Shown: positions 23,181 to 33,800 of the stretch, in pieces
Layout: every line of letters begins with the position of its first letter
How positions within the stretch are numbered: the first letter of the stretch is position 1
Assembly (NCBI GenBank): GCA_949775045.1
Contig: OX459095.1
Coordinates: forward strand, 23,784,311-23,848,310
DNA length: 64,000 nucleotides
Reading direction: 5' to 3'
DNA from: Metridium senile
Lineage: Eukaryota > Cnidaria > Anthozoa > Actiniaria > Metridiidae
Made by a program: the position numbers and the translations under genes
The notes under the pieces: model-generated
What the model was told of the DNA's origin: nothing
Seen by the model: only the letters and a program-made list of their open reading frames with translations
The model's database searches: none

Positions 23181-25391
23181 ATGTCGCAAGTCGCTCCTGT
23201 TTTCACGTGAGTGGAATACTTGTACAAATGTTCTGTTTTCTGATGCATGTTTCTATAGCAGTTTGACTTTTCAAAGTGTAAAGCTGTAACAAATGCATCT
23301 CTTTTGTACATTATAGTTGTGAGTGTCGCAGCAGTGAAGTTTCATACAGTTCACAAGCGACTCCTACCAAAGCCTTTCCTGGCGAGGTTCAGGTTAGTTC
23401 ATCTCAGAACATTCGTTGTTTTAAATGAAAATTAGAAATGCTAAATTGCGAGTCAGAACTGTTGTGAATGAAACGCATACAGGTTATTCCGAAAAATGCG
23501 CCGCAGCCTTTTTCAGTGTATAAAATATAAGCAAATTTTACAGGGGCCAGTTGTACGAAGCCTGGATGAAGTTATCCACTGGATAAGAGTTTATATCAAG
23601 TGTATAGAATTTGGATTTAATTGTTGATTATCCTGTGTATAGCGCTACTCAGGCTTCGTACAACCGCGGCCGTCTTGTCTAAGTTCTTAAAGAGAACAAG
23701 TTTGATGCAACTGATGATACTTTGTTCTTTTCTTTTCAATGCGCTTTGCAAGTATATTATGTGGTGGCCGTTTTATATTCACTTATTCAAGTTGTTGTCG
23801 TTTTATATTTTGTAGGGAAAACACGTCGCTAGACGTCTTTATTTGCCTGATGAACTACAGTACTCGCTGGCAACAACCACCTTTCTGGGCAAACAGCAAC
23901 ACAAACAATCTGCTGCTCGCAATAAGCGTGTGTCTACATTTGCTGTTCCACGTAAAAACGCTGCATTGGTCCAACAACAAGTTAGCTCTCCAGTGCAGAA
24001 TGGCGGATTATCTTGCATGAGAGCTGTGAATGTAACTAACGCTCTTCAGCAGGTCATCCCATTCTACCAGCTCCTGACATTTATTCCAAGCCAGATGTGC
24101 CAAGATACAGATATGCAGGCTCCATGCACTGTAACTGCAAACAATCTCTGTAAGTATACAAATGATTAGACTATTGTAAAAACGTATCTTTTACACCGTA
24201 ACAGAAGTGGTGAAGGTCTTCGTACTATTATCAGTATTTATTGACTTGTACGGTGTAAAAGTATATTATATTTTACTGTCTCTGAACTACATTATATTTA
24301 AGAAATATAAAGATTGAGGTAGTCCACAATGTACGGCCGGCATCTCTACAAAAATTGTCCCCTTAAAATATGCCGTCCAGGCGGCGCAAGTGTACTGTAA
24401 GGGGTGTAAACCGTACGATCCTAAAATCAACTAGCTGAGACTGTATTTGTCCCGATTTCGATTAGGTCAAATTCAGTCTCTCGACCATGCTTGTAAATAG
24501 CCAACTGGTTTGCCTCCTTGCCAGTTGGGATTCTTATCTGAGGGCCGGGTGGGATTCTTATCTGCGGGCCATTATGAAAACTACCGGGTAACCGGTAATA
24601 ATGTTACCCTAATAAAGACGATTTATTTTATTTATTTATCAACATATTATAATCATTGTAATGAGGAATAATGACAATGAAACTTTGTCTTCCTTTATAG
24701 TTAACCAAGGTCATCTTGGAACTATTCAATCGGACAGTAGGGCCGCACATGATAGGGAATCTGACAAACCAGGACGCTATTCAGTACCTACAAGTTCCTG
24801 CCTTGGACCTCAAACCAACAAGGGACCTCACAGTGCTGTGATTGATGTACTTAAGGCTGATATTGAGGTTTGTATCTAGAAACTGAACGTCCCGGGGGTG
24901 ATTCAGGGGTAAGCGTATCTGGTATGCTAGTCGGAAACTTCCATTCAAATGCAAATGCACGCCCAATAGATATGTCAAGCTTATCAGATACGTTTACATT
25001 AACCCTCCCCCCCCCCCCCCCCCCCCTCGGATCACAGTCGCAACCAGAGCCACAGGCTGTCTCCCTCCCGCCCCCCCTAGGATCACACTTTTGATTTATT
25101 ACAATTTACCATTCTAATACAAGTAATTTATCATATCCACAGGGCAAAGATGCATCGATTGCCATGTCGCAACTACTTGCTGAAGCATTAGATCTCGCTG
25201 ACGCTTTTGCATGTGGTGAAATACACTTCGAAGAGCCTACTGACAATAACCCGGCAAATAGCATTGAGTTTGACTTACGCAGTGACGTCACTTCCTCTCA
25301 GAAGAGAAAACGTGGCTCCAGTAATAACATATATGTAACTAACAAACGACAAAAAGTTTGTGATCAGGCTCCTGATCTTTATATATATTAG
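23181..25391 (+). CDS. Unrecognised nuclear-type protein, about 283 residues, five exons
   Basis: Exons 23181-23206, 23317-23392, 23816-24149, 24701-24867 and 25143-25391 (TAG) join in phase with GT-AG sites and no stop. The protein begins MSQVAPVFTCECRSSEVSYS. It has a basic stretch (GKHVARRLYLPDELQYSLAT, then KQSAARNKRVSTFAVPRKN), a hydrophobic segment NALQQVIPFYQLLTFIPSQM, an acidic helix-like part MSQLLAEALDLADAF, and near the C terminus KRKRGSSNNIYVTNKRQK, a good bipartite nuclear localisation signal. No enzyme motif or zinc-binding pattern is visible. ATG 23181 (context GAAATGT) is the first in the exon, and the frame is closed upstream. I infer a chromatin or cell-cycle accessory protein at most and do not name it. 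Confidence 0.82.
23543..23672. mobile_element. MITE of the GGTTGTACGAAGCC family in intron 2
   Basis: GGGGCCAGTTGTACGAAGCC at the left and GGCTTCGTACAACCGCGGCC at the right form the inverted ends of a 130-bp element with the GGATAAGAG / TATCC interior seen at 2889. Confidence 0.8.
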
Positions 25392-25635
25392 CATTTCTAA
25401 GAGCATTGCATATTATATTAGGACATCAAACAGAAGGGTTATAGAACTACTTTTCATAATAATAGAGATTTCATCTAATAGTATAGTATAAACACGGATA
25501 ATAAAAAACTAAGTCATTATGGTGTAAATACACAAGTGATTATAGAAAATTACGCGCGGTGATTGGTCTAGAAATCAGTTCACACTATTTCTCGATGATC
25601 ACCTATAGCGTTTCGCGCGCTTTTAGAATATAAGA

Positions 25636-25641
25636 AATAAA
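25636..25641 (+). terminator. AATAAA poly(A) signal of the gene at 23181
   Basis: AAGAAATAAACATTTTTTTC lies 245 bp after the stop at 25391. A good candidate cleavage signal followed by a T-rich stretch. Confidence 0.45.
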
Positions 25642-25986
25642 CATTTTTTTCTTCAAAAACTGAAGCTGGTTATTTCATTTTTCTTTTTGAAATAATCACC
25701 TGTGTATTGATACTAAAACAGTAGTTTTATTATTGCTGAATAATAAGCTGAATAATAAGCTTGACTCCGTCTCGGTTAATAATCCTTTAATATTCACTTC
25801 AGTTATTAGTAAACTAGAATTAGGAAAAAATGAATGGATGATTGTAAACAGGATTAAAAAACTCATTAATAATTCATGACCATTTTGTCCAATCCGATGC
25901 TTCTCTCTGGTCACGAGGAAAGCCTTGTATATCGCATAGTCTACCTTTGAAACGCGTAGAATAGAAGAACAATGGAATGCAAATGA

Positions 25987-26038
25987 ACATGAAGCATTAT
26001 ATAATGGCACATGTGTCATTATATAATGCTTCATGTCC
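25987..26038. repeat. Perfect 21-bp arm hairpin
   Basis: ACATGAAGCATTATATAATG is followed about 10 bp later by its exact reverse complement. It lies in the 2.4-kb intergenic region 25392-27842, which otherwise holds foldback elements and no recognisable gene. Confidence 0.8.
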
Positions 26039-26190
26039 ATAATTCAGATATTACCCTCCCCTCCCCCATCTCTACTGACAAGTAAACATCAGACTTAGAA
26101 ATAATTTACTTTTAGAATTTTGGCGAAAAAAGTCTTTGAGTGCCAATGCAAGGATTCGAACCGAGACCTTTTGCTTGGTTGTATCCGCGA

Positions 26191-26618
26191 TTTACAGCCA
26201 AACCTACAGAAGCGTTCCTATCGAGGTTGGAAGGCTCGATTTATTCTTCCAAACTTGACTTTAAATTTGTTTTGAAATTTGCATAAATGAATCGAGCCTT
26301 GTAAATTTCAAAAACCGCCTCAAATCAAAACATTACTTTAAATGTTTTTTTGGACAACAGAAACTTGCTAAACCTAGTCTGCTTACAGAAATATTGTTAT
26401 AAATACTTACTAAAGTATTCTATTACAATAGCATTATAAGTTATTGACCACAGATCGTGATTTCGGGACCATTATCGGTTGACGGTTGAAGTCTGCATTT
26501 TGCAACTTACAAGATTCGATTCATTTATGCAAATTTCAAAACAAATTTAAAATCAAGTTTGGAAGAATAAATCGAGCCTTCCAACCTCGATAGGAACGCT
26601 TCTGTAGGTTTGGCTGTA
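26191..26618. mobile_element. Foldback element with about 105-bp arms
   Basis: TTTACAGCCAAACCTACAGA at the left pairs with TCTGTAGGTTTGGCTGTAAG at the right, and pairing continues through the CGATAGGAACGC and CGAGCCTTCCAACC blocks. Just left, at 26145-26165, AAGGATTCGAACCGAGACC is a reverse-strand tRNA B box (GGTTCGAATCC), so the element may be a tRNA-derived foldback. Confidence 0.75.
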
Positions 26619-26632
26619 AGCCATTATACTAC

Positions 26633-26785
26633 TTAGGCCTCGTCTACACGAATCCGATCCGGCTGAAACCGCATAGAAATATTTGTGTCCACACGAATCC
26701 GCGATTCGTGTGGACGATAGGCCGATTCGCATCAAAAAGTATGCGGTTTCAAAAGTATCCGGATTCGTGTAAACGGGGCCTTAGG
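26633..26785. mobile_element. Palindromic MITE, CGTGTAAACGGGGCC family
   Basis: GGCCTCGTCTACACGAATCC and GGATTCGTGTAAACGGGGCC are inverted, with GGTTTC / GAAACCGCAT and a central CCACACGAATCCGCGATTCG hairpin. Length about 150 bp, no coding. Confidence 0.75.
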
Positions 26786-26929
26786 CAATCAATGAAAAGT
26801 TTGCAACGAAATGCCATCAAGTTCATTAGCACTCACATGGTTAGCATTCATCTATTGTTACTTTAGATCAATTCCCAAATGCAAACAACCTTCCGTTTCC
26901 TTTTGTTTCATCGATATTGGACAAAATGG

Positions 26930-27055
26930 TCATGAATTACTAATGAGTTTTTTAAGTCATTCAAAAAACTCGCAGCACGTGTTTTATCAGGTATAAAATC
27001 CCTTGGGCTTCGCCCTCGGGATTTTATATCTGATAAAACACTGCTGTTCGTTTTT
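26930..27055. mobile_element. Palindromic element, GTGTTTTATCAGG family
   Basis: GTGTTTTATCAGGTATAAAA pairs with TTTTATATCTGATAAAACAC around CTTGGGCTTCGCCCTCGG. This is a second copy of the hairpin at 11050. Confidence 0.65.
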
Positions 27056-27202
27056 TAAATAGTACATAGCATAGGCATAAATAGAATTAAATATACTTGT
27101 AAATATAGGTTTAACTATAGAGATCTGAGATTAAATATTTTTAAATATATTTGAATCCTGTACTTGTCCTTTATTCATTTAAATTTACACCTATTTCAAA
27201 AA

Positions 27203-27475
27203 TCGTTGTCGCAGCCGAAGCTACGATCCACACTCTGAAGCCTGCAAAGGATGTCGGTTATATGGACTTAATTTGTGATTTAATTTTTTTGCACGTTTTT
27301 TAAAGAAATATTTCTATTTATATCTACCACAACAACAACTTGTTATGGTCATATATAACACAAACACGTACAACCAAAATACTGTATGCTGTGGCTAAAT
27401 CGATAACAAGAGAAGAAATGCCGACATCCTTTGCAGGCTTCCGTGTGTGGACTGTAGGTTTGATTGCGACAACGA
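27203..27475. mobile_element. Foldback element with about 54-bp arms
   Basis: CGTTGTCGCAGCCGAAGCTA...GCAAAGGATGTCGG at 27203-27256 is inverted at 27421-27475 (CCGACATCCTTTGCAGGCTT). It ends about 370 bp upstream of the phosphatase start codon. Confidence 0.7.
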
Positions 27476-27842
27476 CTATTGAAATGGGTGTATTTATTTA
27501 TGTCATGATTCGTATATACATTATAAAAACACATACATACACACACACATTTTCATATGCCTTGTCACAAAATACAGTTTTCTTTTATTTCAGTCGTGAG
27601 TGATAAAGTTGATTATATTTTTCGCATACGGAATGATTTCGTGACAATGAGTACTAGTAACGATACGTGACAATAAGCGTGACCCAGCATTCCATGCGCT
27701 CTCACGTGTAAATGATTAGCATGTCATCATCAAAAGTACATTTAGAAATTGGTTCGAAGAAAACCCAAGGAATAGTTGTGTAAATGTTTGTGAATTTAGA
27801 TTCTTTTCGAGAAAAAGGTAGTTAGCATTACTAGAATGCGAT

Positions 27843-30800
27843 ATGAGTGCTGAATTTACTCAAGAAGAATGGCAAATAACCGTGAATTTCTTAAAAGAAT
27901 TCACGAGCGAGCACCCTTACCCGAGCGAGAATGAAGACAACCTACCATTTCGAGCAACACCTCGAACCGTTAGAAATGAGGAATTATCTGGCTGTTTGAT
28001 TGAATGGACGTTAGAATGCTTAAGAAAATGGTAGGTTGATAACCAATCGTAGTTCTTTGATGCAAATCTTGTAAAAAAAACCTTACAATCGTAGCTGCTT
28101 GTTTACTTATTCATCGACGTTGACATGTACCTTGCTTGCGTAAAAGCATGCAATGTCTCTCAAATCTTACTATACTACGTTTCTACCTTGAAAATTTCAA
28201 ATACAACTTATTATGTGATGTGCATTTTGAATCGTTATTGTAGATTCAAGCTCTAGATTACTTTGTTTTCGAAGTGTTATTCCAACAGATCTAATAGATG
28301 TTGGCACAACATATTGTTCGTGATTACAACACACTTACGTTTTACAACCAAGAACTACGCTTCTATACAAATAAGCTCGGTAACTGATCTAAATTAACGA
28401 CAACTTTTTAAATGCCCTTTTTCATAGAAAGACCCCTAAATTTTGAAGTAGTATTTTTTATAATAGTGATTTTATAAACATACTGATTTGCGATTCAGGG
28501 ATTTTATATCGATGCAGATATCTAATCCATTCTGACATTTTTGTAATTCCAACATATTTCGGTTCGTTGACGCTCGGCTCCTCTAGCTGATCTAATCTTT
28601 AGCTAATGTCTCAAATGTTAATTCGCCGAGAATAATGTCTTTTAGACCGTGAACACTTGTAAACACATTAGTTAATTAAACCAGTATGTTTAGCCCTTGA
28701 CAGTAATAATATGATAATATAAGTTTTAGTCAGGGCGCTGGACAAAGTTACGTAAATGTAGCTGATCCATTTCTTTAATAAAATGTCTTCTGAATTTACA
28801 AATGACAATTCAAAATTCGGAATTATTCTCATTTAGTACGAGATTGTGATCTGTTTTGATTAGCATTGAACAATTGTTTGTATGATTAAGTTAAATATGG
28901 ATTTAACAACTTCAAGAAGGTGTCTATACTTGAAACATATCTATTGTAGAATCAACTTTTTTCAGCTCTTAATTTTATTTTTGCCTTCAATATCTGAATG
29001 TGGATTTAAAGGAATTGCCAATAAAAATACATTAAAAAAAATATTATTTTCCAAATGGGAGGTAAATATCAAGGAATATGGTTATTATTACTTAGTCGAC
29101 ATATTTAATTACATATATTGTTCTTTGATATTCATCAAGACAGAGGTGAATAATTTTTTTAGTGACTATATATATTGCTTCAAAAGGAAGTATTTAATTT
29201 GAAAGTCTTCATTTCGTATATTTTTAGAAGCAAGCGAAATTTGGTATGTGGTTAGAGTAATAATAATACTCAAAGTTCTTAACCAATCAGTGTGCGATTT
29301 TCTGAAATCACCTGTATATTTATACAGGGTTAACATACATTATTATGTGCCAAAAGCAAAAAAAAAGAGCTGTCAGAATGAGTACTCGAAGTTATTGACC
29401 AATCAACACGTGCGATTTTCTGAAATCACCTGTATGTTTATACACGGTTAACATACATTATTATGTGCCAAAAGCAAAAACAGAGCTGTCAGAATGAATA
29501 TGAGCGAGCGTACAGCCTATACAGACATCTTTTTGAATAATAATTAATTATGTTCCTTTATTAAAGGTCACCACCAAAATATGGTGGTCACTTTGAATAA
29601 ATATTGTTCTGGACTAAAAATAAATAAATAAACAAATACAGATATTTATATAGCGCTGATCCATTTCAGGGCTAAGCTCTAAAAGAAAGTCTAAAGCTTA
29701 CACCAAATCTTGAGACCTGAAAGGTTTCATGGTACTTTAAGTCTTCATGGAGATTGAAATGTGCCTTTACATAACAATTTTTGTTTCTCTTTTCCTTGAG
29801 TGACACTCACATGTTGAGTCTGTCAATCAACCATTTCAGTTTTTTGGTCGATCAACCTCGGCCTCAATTGCATGTTATATATTCTTTAGAATTTCACAAC
29901 AGTTTCAGGACAAGGATAATTTGTTTGATAATGTGTACATTCCTTAAATTTCCGTGAGCTGTAGTCAAATTCTAAAGAATATATAACTCATTATCAATGC
30001 TGAGGTTGACCCACTATTGCCTCTTTTGAACAGGATAAATAAATAAATCACGTTTTTTTTTTTAAACGGGATAACCCAAGTAAAACTCTTGTGGTATTGG
30101 AGAGAACTCATAATAAATCCATGCCCAAGCCGGCACTTCAATCTTTACCACAGTAGTGATATGCACATGGTTAACCACTAGTTCTACCTTATAATTCAAC
30201 AACAAATTTTACTCTGCTGTCATTGGTCGAGGGGCGATCATCACATGACGTGATAGTGCCTGTCCCGGAGGGATACTATCAGCGCATAGTGCCCACTGAA
30301 TGAGAAAACAAATTTTGTTGTTGAATAATAAAAACAATAGAGCAGTTAAAATCTCGGGCATAATGCTGTGATAGTTGCCCATCCAGTTTCCGCAGGCAAC
30401 TATTACAGCATAATGCTCTCGATTCAACTACTCTATTGTTTAAACATGCCGTGATGCCTCAATAGAATATATCCCAAGATTGCTTTAGGTCTCAAGATTA
30501 GTTGTTTCAATATTGTAAATTACATGTACTTGACAACATTTTGATTTAGCAAATTAATGAAGACTGTTTGATTATTCTTCAGTAACTGCCCAGAGGTTTT
30601 AGCAACTATCATTACTTACCAAGCTACCAAGGATATATTAGATAGCAATCTTTCCAGCTATAAACATGAAGACAGTGAAGGTAAAAAATACAGGAACATA
30701 ACTTTTGAAAAAGCTTGAAAAATAACAACATCACTCACATACATGTAGCTCACCTATTTGAATTTAACACACCACACACTCACTAACTTTCTGTAATGTC

Positions 30801-33800
30801 ATTAGTAGAATTATGTTGGTATATTGCTAGTCAGAGTGGGGTCAATATCAGAAAACATAGGAGTTACATTTTTTTATAAATTCCCTAGGGGCAGGTAATA
30901 AGTTTAGTTTGTACAACATAAGTACTAGTATTAAATTAGAGAGAGGCGTGATGGTCTTGTGGTCAGTGGATCGGATTCTGGGCCTACTGGTCTGGGTTTG
31001 ATTTCCGGCACGGGCAATTGCATTGTGTCCTTGGGCAAGACACTTTACTCTATCAGTGCCTCGTCTTCTTGGATATGGATGTAAAGCCAGAGGTCCTGTC
31101 TGCTTTCACTCTAATCCTATATAAGGTAGGCGTTATTAAGATCCTGTTGTGCTATTCGCAAAGAGTAGGGGATTGCATGTCCCCGGTACAACTGTCAGGC
31201 TTCGGAGGCATTCACTAACAACACTCATGATGGTAAACTGCTAGTTTTCAGCAGTCCAATAAGTCCTCCATATACACATTAGTAGATTGTAAAGTGCTAT
31301 GAGCTATTCAAGAGATTTAGCGCTATATAAATGAGGCATATTATATATTTATGAGGCATATTATTAAGTTGAGTTATGGCCAGATTTGTAAAGTGTACAG
31401 TGGCTCTTCTATTATAGTGTTAGACAAACACTTGAAGCAGCCACACACATGGTTTGTTATGCCCTAAGTGTTCATTTACATCTCTTTTGCAATTAGTTGC
31501 TAAATAGATATTAGATAAACACTTGTAGATATAGCTAGTTTATTGAGAATAACCAGCAGCCTGTCAAAGCTGAATTACATATTCACTGAATTACATAAAT
31601 ATATTCATGACACTGCCATTAGTACAATATTATTATTGTAGTGTGCATCAGACAGTGGAGGTGTAGTGTGCGTAAGGCAGTCAAATATACCACAGCCAAG
31701 GTTAATAAATCTATTTGTCAAAGTGTGTTGTATATTATATGGCTCAAATAACATTCTAATAGATTAGTTTGTTTGGTTTTAGAATTGGAGATGGAAAAAG
31801 TTGCAAGAGCTACATTCAGTAATATACAAAAGTTATGCAGTAAATGGAACCAGGAGACTCCTAAGTTGTATAAATCCAAACGGTCCTATCCTTCATGTGC
31901 ACATGCTATTAAAAATACTAGAAGAAAAATGGAAGACAAACATGTCATATTACCTGATTTCAACAGTCTTTTTGGATTAAATAAGGTACTAGCTTTTGTA
32001 AATACACTTTCTGAAGGCAGGTGGACATTTTAATTAAGTATTTCAAATGTTTGTTAGTCTTGTGATAGTGTTTTTGGGATAGTATAGACTGAATGGATTG
32101 TGCTTTCATATCACTTGTTGGACCCCTTTTGAATATTTCCGTTTTTCCCTAGGGTTATCCTGATTTAGCATTCTTTGCTGTCTATGATGGACATGCTGGA
32201 GTCGATGCAGCTATCTTTTCAGCCACACATTTGCATTGCTTCTTGGCTAATAATGAGAACCTTTCCACTGACCCTGGACTTGCTCTTCATGAAAGCCTAA
32301 TGGCTATAGATGATGCATTTGGTGAGAAAGCAAAAGCTGAGGTATGTTTACTGTATATGCAACGTCATGTAATACTTGGCAAAGATCATAGCCATTTTAT
32401 CATTCAATAACCATAGTTCAGATTAATTTTTATCTAAACCATTTCTATTTAATAAAATAATAATAATGTAAATATCAAAGTTCTAAATGCAATCTAAACA
32501 CCACATAACATTGAATATACATTAACATAATTATGAAATGTATGTTTTAAGAAAAAGAAAATTGACTCTTAACACAATCTTTCAAAACCTGTCTCGTGCT
32601 TTTTGTTGAGTGTCTGGTTTTGAAATTTTGTGTTAATTTAAAGTCAATTTTGTTAGACTGATAGGCAAGTTTCTCCTTTACTGTGATGAGTTTAGAGTTT
32701 TCTGGTAAGTCTATTTTTGGTAATAAATATATATATAATATATATACTTGAAGTCGCTGAAACTTCAAAACACTTTTCAGGCTTTTGATTCATTTACCGA
32801 GTAGATCATCATCAATTCCTTACTTAATTCACTGCAGTACAAAATTAATTATTATATATATGTAAATATCTGTTTGTTTCAACAGGGTTTAAGAAGTGGT
32901 TGTACTGCCGTTACTGTCTTGATATCCGATGATAAGATGTTTATTGCATGGTTAGGAGATTCACAGGTTGTTCTTTGTAAAGGGGGAGAGTATGTGTCAT
33001 TGATGGAGCCACACAAACCTGATAATAAGGTACTTGCAGATAAATATGATGTGAGGGGACAGTCATCAAGATAATTATCTATAACAGGTTCCCATTTAAA
33101 TATGTACTTTCCCATTTAAATATGTACTTAATATGCAAATTTTGTTGATGTGTGCTAAACATACAGATCAACAAATCAGAGAAGTTCACTTCAGAAATAA
33201 TATACTCTGATTGGTTGATCTGTTTGTTAAGAACACATCAACACAATTTGCATTAGTACAGATTTAAATGGGAAAGTACAGATTTTAAATGGGAACCTGT
33301 TCTATGTGATACATGTATGATGGTAGCACTGATGGTGATGGTGGTCATGATGGTGACAGTGGTGCTGATGGTGATGGTGGTCATGATGGTGACAGTGGTG
33401 CTGATGGTGATGGTGGTCATGATGGTGACTGTGGCACGGATGGTCATGGTGATGAACATTGATGTTAGTGGTTTAGACTTTTAGACTATTATTTTACAAT
33501 AATTATTGTCATATAATTCATATTTTTAGGAAGAAAGAGAGCGCATAGAGGCACTTGGTGGTTGTGTTGTGTATTTTGGAGCTTGGAGAGTCAATGGGAG
33601 TTTGTCTGTGTCAAGAGCAATTGGAGATATTGAACATAAGCCATATATTTCTGGTGAACCATTTGTAGCAGAATATTGTTTTGATGGTAAGGAAATGTAT
33701 TTCTGTCGTTTCGAACAAGGATTGTAAAGAGTTGGCCATAACACACTTCTAAAAATTTATTGTAACAGTTGAAGTTTCTCTATTGTGGCCACAATTTCAT

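Noticed and set aside
28882..29202. 106-codon frame in phosphatase intron 1
   Set aside because: AT-rich Phe/Tyr/Ile composition and no motif; lies between phased exons of another gene.
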